The notes beneath the pieces were generated by a model. The model saw only the letters and a list, made by a program, of their open reading frames with translations. It searched no databases and was not told the origin of the DNA. 51,679 nt of DNA. Origin: Alphaproteobacteria bacterium (GTDB lineage: Bacteria; Pseudomonadota; Alphaproteobacteria; RF32; CAG-239). Every line of letters starts with the position of its first letter. Position 1 is the stretch's first letter. The translations under genes were made by a program, and so were the position numbers. Of this stretch, positions 16,375 to 25,910 are shown in pieces. The stretch is from assembly GCA_017470165.1 (NCBI GenBank), contig JAFUEX010000008.1, forward strand, positions 1 to 51,679, written 5' to 3'.

Positions 16375-17697
16375 CTAAGCGTTTTGCCCGCTAAGGCGCA
16401 ACTTGGCTTTTTGTCTACCGATAAATTTCAGCAACACTTTCAGCTCCGGCCCGTTATCCGTTCCGGTCAAAGCCAGCCTCAAGGGATGAAACAACTCTTT
16501 GCCCTTTTTGCCGGTGGCTGTTTTTATGGCATTAATCCATTCGTTATAAGTTGCATCATCGCCGCAATATCCGTCCAAATTTTCTGCTGCAGCCGCGCAC
16601 ACTTGGGTATCCTCAATTATCGGGACAATTTGCGCAAAGCACACCTCACTCCAAATTTTTGCCTCTTGCACGGTGTCCAAATTTCCCTTTATCGCCTCCC
16701 AAAATTCTTCTGTGGTGTCCAGCCGGTCTTTAACTTGCGCAAAACTCATTTGGCGCACCACTTTGTGATTAAACAATTTCAGTTCTTCCTCATCAAATTT
16801 GGGCTGCGAGCGTCCCAACTTACTAAAATCCAGCGACTGCGCCAAAGCACTCAAATCTTTCCAAGGTTCAATTGCCTCCGAAGTTCCCAATTTGGCCAAA
16901 AAAGCACAAATCGCCATATTTTCAATTCCCTCGGCGCGCAACTCCCGCACTCCGAGCGAGCCCAAGCGTTTGGACAACTTTCCCTCTTTACCGGTCAAAA
17001 GCGGCAAATGAGCAAACTGCGGTGCCTGACCGCCCAAAGCCTCAAACATCTGGATTTGTGCCGCAGTATTGGTTACATGGTCTTCGCCGCGCACAATATG
17101 TGTTATACCAAAATCAAAATCATCAATCACCGACGGCAAATGATACAAATAGCTTCCATCTTCGCGGATAATTACCGGATCGGCCAAATTAGCCGCCTCA
17201 TAGCGAATATGCCCCCTTACCATATCATCCCATTCGATAACCCCGTCATTCAACTTAAACCGATAATGCGGACGTCTTCCTTCGGCCCTATAGCGGGCAA
17301 TATCTTCCTCACTCAACCGTAAAGCTCCGCGGTCATAAATCGGCGGTTTACCTTGGCTCATCAATTTTTTGCGCATAACCTCCAGTTCTTCCGCGCTTTC
17401 CCAACAGGCATAAATTCTCCCCTGTTTCATCAGCACATCACGCACTTCATCATAACGCTGCTTACGCTCTGACTGGCGGGCTTCTTTGTCCCAGCTCAGC
17501 CCCAGCCACAACAACACATCACGAATGGCATCTTCGTATTCTTTTTTGGAGCGCATTGCATCGGTGTCATCGATTCTCAGCATAAATTCGCCGCCCAGTT
17601 TTTTGGCCAGCAACCAGTTAAAAACAGCCGTTCGGGTATTTCCGATATGCATCCATCCCGTAGGACTGGGAGCAAACCTAACTCTTACATTATTCAT
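16375..17697 (-). CDS. gltX: Glutamate--tRNA ligase GltX
   Basis: Charges tRNA-Glu, and in many Alphaproteobacteria one of two GltX paralogues charges tRNA-Gln for later amidation. The class I enzyme of 440 residues has RFAPSPTGWMHIGNTRTA (HIGH-type motif at about 17-21) and the KMSKS-type KLSKRLGSLG near 245. At 440 residues it is on the short side of the usual 440-490. Which tRNA it serves cannot be decided here. Confidence 0.95.
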   Translation of the reverse strand: MNNVRVRFAPSPTGWMHIGNTRTAVFNWLLAKKLGGEFMLRIDDTDAMRSKKEYEDAIRDVLLWLGLSWDKEARQSERKQRYDEVRDVLMKQGRIYACWESAEELEVMRKKLMSQGKPPIYDRGALRLSEEDIARYRAEGRRPHYRFKLNDGVIEWDDMVRGHIRYEAANLADPVIIREDGSYLYHLPSVIDDFDFGITHIVRGEDHVTNTAAQIQMFEALGGQAPQFAHLPLLTGKEGKLSKRLGSLGVRELRAEGIENMAICAFLAKLGTSEAIEPWKDLSALAQSLDFSKLGRSQPKFDEEELKLFNHKVVRQMSFAQVKDRLDTTEEFWEAIKGNLDTVQEAKIWSEVCFAQIVPIIEDTQVCAAAAENLDGYCGDDATYNEWINAIKTATGKKGKELFHPLRLALTGTDNGPELKVLLKFIGRQKAKLRLSGQNA

Positions 17698-17741
17698 CAG
17701 TCAAAACCTTATTGATTCATAAACAAATATTAAAGCGTACC

Positions 17742-18425
17742 TTAAAGGGTTTCTTCGTCAAATTCAAGGGAATTCTGTTGAGATGAAACATTTTCCTGCA
17801 AGTTATTTTCAAACGAGCGGGTCATATCTTCCAAATCCTCCAAAAACCAGTCGATTTCATCATCATTTTCCGCCAGCATTTTATAAAATTTGTTACGATA
17901 ATACAGCAGCATACTGCTTTCGGCTACCTTGACATCCACCGCCTTGATGATACCGTCAGCTCTGTGCAAACGGAATATCAGCGCGATATTTTGCGGCTGA
18001 TTGCCGCTTAAAGAAAATTTTACCACACAAGATACATTGGTAAAATTTTTATCATCCTCGGCATCAATAATATCATAGGTCAGATTATTGGCAAAATCCA
18101 GCGGCAATGTTTTGTAATAGGCCAGTCCGTAACGTACAAAAAGTTTTTGATATGCCTCGCGCTGCGCTTTTGACATCACCTTCCAATATTTGCCGATAAC
18201 AAACTTGGATATATAATCAACATCAATATAAGTAACAAACAAATCATCCAGTGCGGCATATCTCTTTTGCAGATTGGTTTCCTGAAAATTCATCAATAGC
18301 TCTTTGCCTTTGGTACGGGCAAAATCCAGCGCTTCAGTTTTGGAAATATTCGCAGCGTCAACCCTGCCGACATATAACATCAGCACTAAAGCGGTGATAA
18401 ATCGCAAAAATATGTTACTTTTCAT
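17742..18425 (-). CDS. mlaC: MlaC-like phospholipid-binding periplasmic protein
   Basis: Periplasmic lipid carrier of the MlaC/Ttg2D family, which shuttles phospholipids between the outer membrane and the inner-membrane Mla ABC transporter. The 227 residues have a signal peptide (about 1-24, ending GRVDA) and a core with KYWKVMSKAQREAYQKLFVR, GLAYYKTLP and the terminal VDVKVAESSMLLYYRNKFYK, typical of the fold. An acidic C-terminal tail follows. The other mla genes are not adjacent, so it stands apart from the usual operon. Confidence 0.82.
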   Translation of the reverse strand: MKSNIFLRFITALVLMLYVGRVDAANISKTEALDFARTKGKELLMNFQETNLQKRYAALDDLFVTYIDVDYISKFVIGKYWKVMSKAQREAYQKLFVRYGLAYYKTLPLDFANNLTYDIIDAEDDKNFTNVSCVVKFSLSGNQPQNIALIFRLHRADGIIKAVDVKVAESSMLLYYRNKFYKMLAENDDEIDWFLEDLEDMTRSFENNLQENVSSQQNSLEFDEETL

Positions 18426-18475
18426 TTTTTATGCCCTATAATCAAACCAACATTATTAACTGATTGTAGCATAAA

Positions 18476-19501
18476 ATGGTTAACAAAGTGAGTCTGAAAT
18501 CATTATTTTTGCTTTTGGCAGCAGTTTCGTTCCCGACATTTGCCGAGTGTGCTGATGTCGGGTTTAGTGCAATCAATCAGCGCCACTATATTATCTGCGG
18601 CACCACGCGGGAATATCCGTATTTGGCTGAAAAGAAAGACGGCAACAGCAAAGGTTTTGATGTAGATATTTGCCGAGCCTTTGCTCAAAGCATTTTGCAA
18701 AGCGACACAAGTTTTAAGATGGTATCGGTTAACCCAGCACGCGCCGGCGAGGCACTTAGCTCAGGTGCCGTCGATGTAATGCTGGGACATCATATATTTT
18801 CTTCCGCTCAAGAGGCCCAAGGCTATCTCTCACCGGTTGACACCATGTACTATGACCGCTTGGTTTTTGCCGCTCGCAGCAAGAAGGGCGGCGCATCTTC
18901 GATGAAAGACTATGCCGGTGCCAAGGTCTGCGTTGCGGAAAACTCACCGGCTTATGACAGTCTGGTAAGCTACAACACCAAATATGCCTTAGGCTTCAGC
19001 TATCTCAAATTTCCTTTGCTGTCAGCATTGAAAGAGGCATTTTACTTGCGCCGCTGCGACTTGCTGGCCGGTGATGAGGTGTTTGTTACCGGCGTGGTCA
19101 AAGATTTGCATTCAGATGAGGCCGCCGTCCTGCCGGAAGAATTTGGCACCATTGCCGTAAAATCTTATGTTTCCGGCGCCAACAACACTTTGGCAATTGC
19201 TCTGCGCGCGGTGATTAACGCCCTTAAGTTAGCTGCACAGTTGAATATCAACTCGTCCAATCTGGAAGCCTTTGCCCTTGATAGTTCACCCTCGGTGCGC
19301 AACCTTTTGGGCCAAACACCGCAATATTGGCAAAAACTGGGGCTTGATACCGGTTGGGTAAGCAAATATATAGCCGACTACGGCAATTATTCCCTCATTT
19401 TGGAACGCAATCTCGGCACGCGCTCTGCTTTAGGGATTAATATGTCCCGCAACCTTCCCTATTCCGAGGGGGGATTGCTGACAGCCTCCCCGTTGTTTTA
19501 A
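18476..19501 (+). CDS. Amino-acid ABC transporter substrate-binding protein (AapJ-like)
   Basis: Periplasmic solute-binding protein of family 3, closest in layout to general L-amino-acid binding proteins. The 341 residues have a signal peptide (about 1-26), the binding-domain opening RHYIICGTTREYPYLAEK, GFDVDICRAFA, and the hinge region LSSGAVDVMLGH. The permease and ATPase genes are not next to it, so transporter pairing is unknown. It is divergent from mlaC across a 50-nt gap. No strong ribosome binding site precedes the ATG; a GTG four codons later is an alternative. Confidence 0.82.
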   Translation: MVNKVSLKSLFLLLAAVSFPTFAECADVGFSAINQRHYIICGTTREYPYLAEKKDGNSKGFDVDICRAFAQSILQSDTSFKMVSVNPARAGEALSSGAVDVMLGHHIFSSAQEAQGYLSPVDTMYYDRLVFAARSKKGGASSMKDYAGAKVCVAENSPAYDSLVSYNTKYALGFSYLKFPLLSALKEAFYLRRCDLLAGDEVFVTGVVKDLHSDEAAVLPEEFGTIAVKSYVSGANNTLAIALRAVINALKLAAQLNINSSNLEAFALDSSPSVRNLLGQTPQYWQKLGLDTGWVSKYIADYGNYSLILERNLGTRSALGINMSRNLPYSEGGLLTASPLF

Positions 19502-19520
19502 CTTAAAACCGATTTGCAAT

Positions 19521-20228
19521 TCAGCTGTGTGCACGAATAAATTTCATTGCAGCGGCAATACCCTCATCGGTTATTTTGTGCGCCGTTTCGGCAAAAGACA
19601 ATTGCTCAACGCTACACCCCAAATTCCTCAAATTTTGCGCAGTAAACTCCAGCGCTCCGATACGGATTTTTTCATCCTCGCGTCCATGCAAAAGCAACAC
19701 ATCCGGCCTGCTTTTGTAGTGATTTTCGATATATCCCTGCGCTGCCAAAATTCCGCCGAAACTGATTACTCCGGCAATCTTCTCCGGACACATCAGCCCC
19801 GAATACATCGCGCACATCGAACCTTGGGAAAACCCGCATAAAAACAAATCGGCATAATCTAATTGATAGTCATTGAGCAGATTGTCGGCATATTCCATAA
19901 TATTTTGATATGCCGTCTCCAACCCCACGGTCATTTTGTTGTACAACTCAACAAACTCCTCCCACGATGGAGTGTCGCGTCTTGCATCATTGGGATCAAA
20001 CTGCCTTATGGAAAACCATTGGCGAGTGGTATTGTCCACTTCACTCAAAAACGGCGCCTCCGGAATATGCAAAGCCACATCCTTAAGCTGTTGCAAACCA
20101 ACGGTTTTGTGTTCAATATGTCCGGCACAATCCTGATAACCGTGCAAAAAAATTATCAACTTTTTAGGATGCCCGTTAACGTGCACAATCTCTTCGCTTA
20201 TCATATCCGCCCAATCCGCAAATTCCAT
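19521..20228 (-). CDS. Phospholipase/carboxylesterase family alpha/beta hydrolase
   Basis: Serine hydrolase of the phospholipase/carboxylesterase (Abhydrolase_2) family, 235 residues. The triad is visible: nucleophile in LCGFSQGSMCAM (GxSxG), the acid in LLLHGREDEKI and the His in SFAETAHKITDEG. It has no signal peptide, so it is likely cytoplasmic and acts on short acyl esters. AAGGAT precedes the ATG. It probably shares transcription with no close neighbour, since the next minus-strand gene starts 50 nt away. Confidence 0.82.
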   Translation of the reverse strand: MEFADWADMISEEIVHVNGHPKKLIIFLHGYQDCAGHIEHKTVGLQQLKDVALHIPEAPFLSEVDNTTRQWFSIRQFDPNDARRDTPSWEEFVELYNKMTVGLETAYQNIMEYADNLLNDYQLDYADLFLCGFSQGSMCAMYSGLMCPEKIAGVISFGGILAAQGYIENHYKSRPDVLLLHGREDEKIRIGALEFTAQNLRNLGCSVEQLSFAETAHKITDEGIAAAMKFIRAHS

Positions 20229-20281
20229 TTATCCTTGGTATCATTTAGCTCCTTAAGTGCTAAAAAATAGTAAATATCGGC

Positions 20282-21055
20282 CTAACTTTCGTCTTTCAGC
20301 ACCATAAAAGTTATACTGCCGTCATTCGCCTTGAGTACCCGCAAACCCTTGCCGTTAATGGTAATCAACCCCGGTTTATCGGGAAAACTTATGCGTTCGA
20401 ATTTACCCGAGGCATCACTTCCGTCATATGCCAAATAATCAAACCAAATACGTCCCAAATCATTACCGGCATATTTTACCTCGTAACCGCGGCGCACATT
20501 GCTGATTTCATCGCGTGTTTGCACGGTTTTCTGCATTTTCAAATCCGCCGGATAAACCACAAGCTCTTCATCCAAAATTCTGATAACTCCGTCATCTTCC
20601 AGTCCGCCGTAGTTATAAAAATTGCCGTCATCATCAAACATATAAACATAATCATTAATACCGCTTTCCAGAATATAATAAACCTTACCGTCCATTTTGA
20701 TATAACGCTTAGCCTCATAAGCCTGCCGCGGTTTTATGTTCAACTGATGCACGGCATCCTGCAGGCTTCCGGCCTTATTTGCCATAAACACCACCTTTTC
20801 AAAGGTAGATTTATCATATATCTTGTCGCTCAAAACGGATTCGCCTTTTTTGGCGGTTATCGCCTTGTTCAAAACCACCTCGTTTTCCCTGATGGCGGAA
20901 ACTCCTTTCGAGGTTTCTGCCGCCAGCTCATGAGCAGAATATCCTCTGGTGAGATTAGACAACGTCTTGTTATACGACACAATATCATAACTTCCGGCTC
21001 TGATACAGGCGGCAAGCAGACACAATGTGCCGAGTACGGCAACGATTTTTTTCAT
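20282..21055 (-). CDS. Predicted lipoprotein of unknown function
   Basis: 257 residues starting MKKIVAVLGTLCLLAACIRA, a clear lipoprotein signal with lipobox LLAAC (Cys near 17). The mature part is hydrophilic, with mixed strands such as GKVYYILESGINDYVYMFDD and DGNFYNYGGLEDDGVIRIL, suggesting a beta-rich fold, and contains no cysteine beyond the lipidated one. I do not recognise the family. Confidence 0.7.
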   Translation of the reverse strand: MKKIVAVLGTLCLLAACIRAGSYDIVSYNKTLSNLTRGYSAHELAAETSKGVSAIRENEVVLNKAITAKKGESVLSDKIYDKSTFEKVVFMANKAGSLQDAVHQLNIKPRQAYEAKRYIKMDGKVYYILESGINDYVYMFDDDGNFYNYGGLEDDGVIRILDEELVVYPADLKMQKTVQTRDEISNVRRGYEVKYAGNDLGRIWFDYLAYDGSDASGKFERISFPDKPGLITINGKGLRVLKANDGSITFMVLKDES

Positions 21056-21159
21056 AATTTTTCTCTTTACAAAATTGCGAATATCAATCTATTTTTAATC
21101 ATTATATCATAAATTAAGCCTTGGCAAACAAAATTATAATCAAAGTAGGATAAAATGCT

Positions 21160-22026
21160 ATGCAAACCCGATGTTGGCAGGTAACCTTTTCTCCGCAGCC
21201 GGCAATTACAGCTCCGATGCAAGAGTTTTTGGATGAATTTTTCGCAGTCAATGCGATTGATTATACTCCCGACGGACAAGAGCAGGGAATAGGCTACGCG
21301 CAAGACGGCAATTTCAGTGAACAGGCAATGTTGGCCTTTGCCCAAAGCAAATCGCTGAAGTTACCGAGCTATCAAATTTCATTACTCAAAAGCGAAAACT
21401 GGCTCAAAGATTATGTGATTAAATTTGCTCCGTTCACCACGGGTGACTTTTGCATTTACGGCATCCATCAAACCACGCCGCCGCAAACCTCTTTGCAAAC
21501 TTTGCAAATTTATGCCGCCACGGCTTTCGGCTCCGATCATCAAACAACCCGAGCCTGTATCAGCGCCATCTGCGAGCTTTATCATCAAGGGGCAGATGTC
21601 TCCACTGTACTGGATATGGGGTGTGGTTCGGGAATTTTGTCGCTGTGCGCCGGCAAATTGTGGCCGCAATCACGCATTTTGGCAGCGGATATAGATGCCG
21701 AAGCCGTGGTGGTAACACTCAACAATGCTGCTCATAACGGGCTTACCGACAATATAACCGTTCTGCAAAGCGACGGCTATAAGACGCCTCAAATATCGCA
21801 GCAAGCTCCCTACAACCTTATTTTGAGCAACATTTTGGCCAATCCGCTCAAAGAATTTGCTCCCGCTTTAACTGCGGCGCTGTCTCCTTTGGGCTATTGT
21901 GTGCTTTCCGGTTTTGTCGATAATCAAGTCGACGAGGTTATTGCCGCGCACACTGCCTGCGGGCTTAAGCTCTTAAAAATTTATTCGTTCGACAACTGGC
22001 GCGCTGCGCTTCTTCAAAAGGCATAA
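21160..22026 (+). CDS. prmA: Ribosomal protein L11 methyltransferase PrmA
   Basis: S-adenosylmethionine-dependent methyltransferase that trimethylates ribosomal protein L11. The 288 residues have a substrate-binding N-terminal domain (1-110) and a Rossmann domain with VLDMGCGSGILSL (motif I, near 150), AADIDAEAV and the catalytic-pocket motif LILSNILANPL near 220. It ends 4 nt before pepP, so the two are cotranscribed. Confidence 0.92.
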   Translation: MQTRCWQVTFSPQPAITAPMQEFLDEFFAVNAIDYTPDGQEQGIGYAQDGNFSEQAMLAFAQSKSLKLPSYQISLLKSENWLKDYVIKFAPFTTGDFCIYGIHQTTPPQTSLQTLQIYAATAFGSDHQTTRACISAICELYHQGADVSTVLDMGCGSGILSLCAGKLWPQSRILAADIDAEAVVVTLNNAAHNGLTDNITVLQSDGYKTPQISQQAPYNLILSNILANPLKEFAPALTAALSPLGYCVLSGFVDNQVDEVIAAHTACGLKLLKIYSFDNWRAALLQKA

Positions 22027-22030
22027 TACC

Positions 22031-23707
22031 ATGACAACTCTAGCTGCAATCCAAACCTACTTAACCGAGCATCAAATAGACTGCTACATTGTTACCCGCA
22101 ACAATATGTTTATCGGCGCCGATGTTTTACCGAATGAAAATAAAATTCGGGAATTGACCGGTTTTACCGGCTCAGCCGGCAGCCTGTTGGTTTTTGCCGA
22201 CCACGCAGTGCTCTTGGTCGATGGCCGCTACGAATTGCAGGCCTCCTTGCAGGTCGACACCGCCCAAATAAAAGTGGTCTGCACCCGCGATTCGCTTGGC
22301 TCGTGGATACATCACAATCTCAAGCAGCCCACCGCTTTTATGTATGACGCTTGGTGTCATTCAACCGCCGAAACCGACTATTGGCATCGCGCTTTGGAGC
22401 AGCATCGGTTTATTGAGGACAACGACCATCTTTTAGGAGAGCGGATAAACCATAAAGAATCCGAAATTTTCGAGCTTAAGGAGGAATTCACCGGCATTTC
22501 CTCTGATGAAAAAATTGCCGAGTTTGCTAAGTTTTTGCAAGAGAACAAATTGGATGCCTATCTGTTGTGCGAGTGTGACAGCGTCTCTTGGCTGATGAAT
22601 TTACGTTCGGATTTAATTCAATACTCACCTTATCTCAGGGCTTATGCTCTGGTCGATTCGGATGGCGGGGTCAGTTTGTTTACCGCTGATTTTTCCAAAT
22701 TGCAAACCGAATTATCCCGTTATTCCGGCAAATTGATAGGCCTCAATTTTGCCCGCACGCCGCGCCGAATATTAGCCTGTCTTAAAGACAATCGCATTCG
22801 TTTTCGCAACATCAATAACCCGATAGTCGATTGGAAATCCATCAAAAACCCCATCGAAATCGACGGTTTCCGCAAATGCCATCTGCGCGATGGAGTTGCC
22901 GTGTGCGAGTTTTGGCATTGGCTTGTGCAAAATTACACCTCGGTTGACGAAATAAACTGCGTTGAGAGACTGCACGAACTGCGCGCCCTTCAAGAGCACT
23001 ATTATTCCGAGAGTTTTGCCACCATCGCCGGATGCGATGCCAATTCCGCCATTATTCACTACCAGCCGCAACCGGACACCAATCGCAAATTGAACACCGA
23101 TTCACTGTTACTTTTAGACAGCGGCGCGCATTATTTTGACGGCACCACGGACATCACCCGCACTTTTGTTTTTGCTACTGCCAAACCGGAAATCAAGGCC
23201 GCTTATACTCAGGTGCTCAAAGCGCACATAGCTCTGTCCCGTCAGCGTTTTCCCGCAGGAACATCCGGCGCGCAACTTGATGCCGTTGCCCGCAGCCGCT
23301 TGTGGATGTATGACAAAGATTACGCCCACGGCACTGGTCACGGAGTGGGCCATTGCCTCAATGTCCACGAAGGTCCGCAGTCAATCTCGCTCAAAAATCC
23401 GATCGCCCTTAAAAGCGGAATGATTTGCTCAATTGAACCGGGGTATTATCAAGCCGGCGCTTTCGGTATCCGAATAGAGAATTTGGCTGTCGTACGGCAG
23501 GCATTTCCCGAACGTGACGATTCGCCGTTATATTTTGACACTTTGACTTTGGTTCCCTACGAGCGGAAACTGATTGCCCCGATACTGCTTGATAAAGACG
23601 AAATCACTTGGGTAAACGACTATCACCAAAAGGTTTATACTGCTCTTGCCCCTCTGCTCAAACCCGAAGTTGCCGCTTGGCTCAAAGAGATAACCCTGCC
23701 GTTATAA
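22031..23707 (+). CDS. pepP: Xaa-Pro aminopeptidase (M24B family)
   Basis: Cytoplasmic metallopeptidase that removes N-terminal residues before proline. The 558 residues follow the long three-domain plan: two creatinase-like N-terminal domains (about 1-130 and 155-290), then the pita-bread M24 domain with metal ligands in LLDSGAHYFDGTTDITRT (two Asp), GTGHGVGHCLNVHEGP (His) and ICSIEPGYY / GIRIENLA (two Glu), and a short C-terminal domain. It is translationally close to prmA. Confidence 0.92.
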   Translation: MTTLAAIQTYLTEHQIDCYIVTRNNMFIGADVLPNENKIRELTGFTGSAGSLLVFADHAVLLVDGRYELQASLQVDTAQIKVVCTRDSLGSWIHHNLKQPTAFMYDAWCHSTAETDYWHRALEQHRFIEDNDHLLGERINHKESEIFELKEEFTGISSDEKIAEFAKFLQENKLDAYLLCECDSVSWLMNLRSDLIQYSPYLRAYALVDSDGGVSLFTADFSKLQTELSRYSGKLIGLNFARTPRRILACLKDNRIRFRNINNPIVDWKSIKNPIEIDGFRKCHLRDGVAVCEFWHWLVQNYTSVDEINCVERLHELRALQEHYYSESFATIAGCDANSAIIHYQPQPDTNRKLNTDSLLLLDSGAHYFDGTTDITRTFVFATAKPEIKAAYTQVLKAHIALSRQRFPAGTSGAQLDAVARSRLWMYDKDYAHGTGHGVGHCLNVHEGPQSISLKNPIALKSGMICSIEPGYYQAGAFGIRIENLAVVRQAFPERDDSPLYFDTLTLVPYERKLIAPILLDKDEITWVNDYHQKVYTALAPLLKPEVAAWLKEITLPL

Positions 23708-23795
23708 AAACAAGAAGATTCTCCGCCGGCATATTTAAAATTTGCCCTATGCCCTTATATTAAACCGGTATTTAACTTGTTTAACGGAGGAGAAT

Positions 23796-24236
23796 ATGAA
23801 AAAATTTTTGCTTTGCTTAGGGATATTTTTGTGGAGCATATCGGCTCAGGCTCAGGATAATATGTTGCAAACCGAGGTGGAAGAACAGTATTTTCAAGAA
23901 CACAACCAAAGCCCCGACAAATCGGTTATTTATATCTTTTTTAACAACAAACCTTGCCCAACTTGCGCTCAGGCCGTGGCAATGGTCGAAGAGGCATATA
24001 ATCGCAATTTTCTCAATCAATACAGTCTGTTTATGATTAATTATGCCGAGGATGAAAATGCCGGTTTTATTCAAACCTACGATTTAAGCCAGCCCTTGGA
24101 GGTGGTGATGGTTGATATTGTTGACGGACAAGAGCAAGGCTACCGCAAAATGGAGGGAATAGAGTTTATGACCTCTGACCCGCAGGCCTTCAACAGCTAT
24201 TTTGTCGATCAGGTAAACGGCTACCTCGGCACTTAA
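23796..24236 (+). CDS. Periplasmic thioredoxin-fold protein, ArsF-like
   Basis: 146 residues with a signal peptide (MKKFLLCLGIFLWSISAQA) and a short thioredoxin-like domain carrying NKPCPTCAQAVAMVEEAY, a CPTC redox pair near 50-53. The second half (INYAEDENAGFIQTYDL, VVMVDIVDGQEQGYRKMEG) fits the compact fold annotated as nitroreductase-linked ArsF-like in some bacteria. The start at 23796 was chosen because GGAGG precedes this ATG; an upstream in-frame ATG at 23742 has none. The redox partner is unknown. Confidence 0.65.
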   Translation: MKKFLLCLGIFLWSISAQAQDNMLQTEVEEQYFQEHNQSPDKSVIYIFFNNKPCPTCAQAVAMVEEAYNRNFLNQYSLFMINYAEDENAGFIQTYDLSQPLEVVMVDIVDGQEQGYRKMEGIEFMTSDPQAFNSYFVDQVNGYLGT

Positions 24237-24243
24237 CAAAAAC

Positions 24244-24316
24244 AAGCACACTCCCCCTCCGCTACATGGCGCATACTTTCCGAATGCGTCATCAAACAGA
24301 AGGCGAGTGTGCTTTT
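24244..24316. terminator. Long hairpin between convergent genes, likely bidirectional terminator
   Basis: AAGCACACTC (24244-24253) pairs with GAGTGTGCTT (24305-24314) and is followed by TTTT. Inside the about 50-nt loop a second hairpin, GCGCAT/ATGCGT, can form. It lies between two converging genes. The large branched loop is unusual for a plain terminator. Confidence 0.6.
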
Positions 24317-24341
24317 ATAAAACGCTGCCAAACAATTTTTT

Positions 24342-24794
24342 CTAGTTGGCAGGAATTACACGCGATTGATCACCATACAGCAAGAAACACCGCTGCCCCG
24401 GTTGCATATAAACATCGGTTCCTTGTGTAATGGTGCGCATATTACCATTGTCAAGTTTCACGATATACTCCACGCCGCTCTGCGAGGTCAATCCTTCTTG
24501 AGCATAATTTCCGGCGATTCCGCCCAGAGCTGCACCGCCCAAAGCACCCAGCAGTGCCCCGCGGCCATGGCCGATGGTCGAGCCGGCAACACCGCCGCCG
24601 ACAGCGCCAATAATAGAGCCTGCCGATGAGTCAGATGACGAAACATTAACCTGCCGCACACTCACCACAGTGCAGTTCATAGCCTGCCCGACCGAGCCGG
24701 TTCCGGAGGTTGCATAGTGATTCGAATTGATGTTCGGGGCGCAGGCTGCCAAGGCCAACACCGCCAGTCCTGTCGATAATACACGCTTTTTCAT
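24342..24794 (-). CDS. Glycine-zipper outer-membrane lipoprotein (SlyB/17 kDa antigen type)
   Basis: 150 residues with a lipoprotein signal (MKKRVLSTGLAVLALAACAP, lipobox LAAC) and a glycine-zipper segment GSIIGAVGGGVAGSTIGHG followed by GALLGALGGAALGGIAGNYA, the hallmark of the SlyB/Pcp surface-antigen family. The C-terminal part is a small beta domain (VEYIVKLDNGNMRTITQGTD). It probably sits in the outer membrane. The start at 24794 begins the signal sequence; the longer in-frame start at 24860 does not make sense as a signal. Confidence 0.82.
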   Translation of the reverse strand: MKKRVLSTGLAVLALAACAPNINSNHYATSGTGSVGQAMNCTVVSVRQVNVSSSDSSAGSIIGAVGGGVAGSTIGHGRGALLGALGGAALGGIAGNYAQEGLTSQSGVEYIVKLDNGNMRTITQGTDVYMQPGQRCFLLYGDQSRVIPAN

Positions 24795-24856
24795 AACTCT
24801 AAGCCCTTGCAATAAATTAAACACTACCACATTTTTAAACCGTAGAATAACATTTG

Positions 24857-25125
24857 TCAATGCTGTTTCGCAGAAGTCGCCTGATTTTCAGCGCGGCGAA
24901 TAATATCTTTGACGTCTACTTTAAGAGCTGAGGCAAGCATCAACAATGTACGCAAAGTCTGACTGTTTTACCCTCCGCAATAAGAGTGATTGCCGTGCGG
25001 CTCAAACCGGTGGTTTTGGCAATCTGCAGCTTGGTAATTCCGCGAGCAATGGGGTTCACTCCATTTTTTATAAAAGCATTGATTTTACTTGCTTTTGCAT
25101 TTTGCTTAAGCTTGGTTTTACCCAA
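24857..25125 (-). pseudogene. Frameshifted HTH (XRE/addiction-antidote type) regulator
   Basis: The minus strand begins with a helix-turn-helix of the form GITKLQIAKTTGLSRTAITL followed by IAEGKT. The frame then slips, and the neighbouring frame continues as QTLRTLLMLASALKVDVKDI and IRRAENQATSAKQH before a TGA at 24857. Together they read as one small DNA-binding antidote/XRE-like protein broken by a single frameshift near 24960. It adjoins the methyltransferase fragment. Confidence 0.6.
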
Positions 25126-25149
25126 TTGGCGGCAAACTGCTGTCAGAGA

Positions 25150-25797
25150 AATAAATTTTCAGCGAATTTATTAAGAATTCCTGAAGAATTGCGTCATTTA
25201 GCAATACCAGATAATCCAGACGATTTATCGGTGTTTGTTGCTGAAGGTGAAAATTTCATAAATGCAGCCAAGAAATCTCTAAAAAACAATAAGAGAAAGA
25301 TTACGGCAGAGGAATTTCAGAACGCTGTTTTAGATGACGATGGCAGAACTGTTGAACAACGTATTCGAGATTTTTTGAAGCCATTGGGTTATCACGTGGA
25401 AATATTAGCACAGGATGCCGTTGGATTTGGGTGCCCGCAACATCGTCGCCGTACGATTATCTTATTTTCTCGTGTTGGCATATGGAAACATCCTCAAGAA
25501 TGCGATGAAAGTAAATATACTACTGCTGAATCTGCTATTGGTAATCTACCTCCAGTCGCATCGGGCCAACGTAGCGGAATAACTTTGCATAATGGTCCAA
25601 GCATATCTAAATGCCCAGTAGATATGTTACATGGTGTTAAGGAAGGCGAATCTCCAAAACAATTTGTAAATGCTGATGGTTCTTTTCCGAAGAAGCCTAA
25701 ACCAAAATTTGTTGGTCGTCGCAACTTTAGGAATAAACCTTGGGGAACGATTGTTCAAAAAAGTGCGAGCATTTCCGGTTATCTGATTCATTGTTAG
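25150..25797 (+). pseudogene. C-terminal fragment of a DNA (cytosine-5) methyltransferase
   Basis: The open frame contains the late conserved motifs of C5 methyltransferases: YHVEILAQDAVGFGCPQHRR (motif VIII, QHRRR) and later RNKPWGTIVQK, with a target-recognition-like stretch between. The upstream half with the catalytic PC motif and the S-adenosylmethionine FxGxG motif is missing, and the region before about 25150 is antisense to the HTH relic. The protein is cut short again after GTIVQKSASI. It is the remains of a restriction-modification or solitary methyltransferase gene. Confidence 0.65.
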
Positions 25798-25910
25798 AAA
25801 AGATACGTAATGACTATAATCAACTATATAATGAGTATGTTGAACATATAAAATATTTAAGAAGTAATGGTGTTAAGGTAAAGTATAAAAAAGTAGACAT
25901 TCAGCGATAA
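25773..25910 (+). pseudogene. Short unidentified coding remnant joined to the methyltransferase fragment
   Basis: In the next frame over the end of the methyltransferase relic, a helical stretch can be read: FRLSDSLLEKIRNDYNQLYN, then EYVEHIKYLRSNGVKVKYKK and VDIQR before a TAA. It has no start codon, so it looks like the tail of a different gene fused at a deletion junction. No family is recognised. Confidence 0.35.

Noticed and set aside
24946-25797. One intact 283-residue plus-strand gene
   Set aside because: Its first 65 residues are antisense to the broken HTH gene and do not resemble a methyltransferase N-terminus; only the later part is real, as a fragment.
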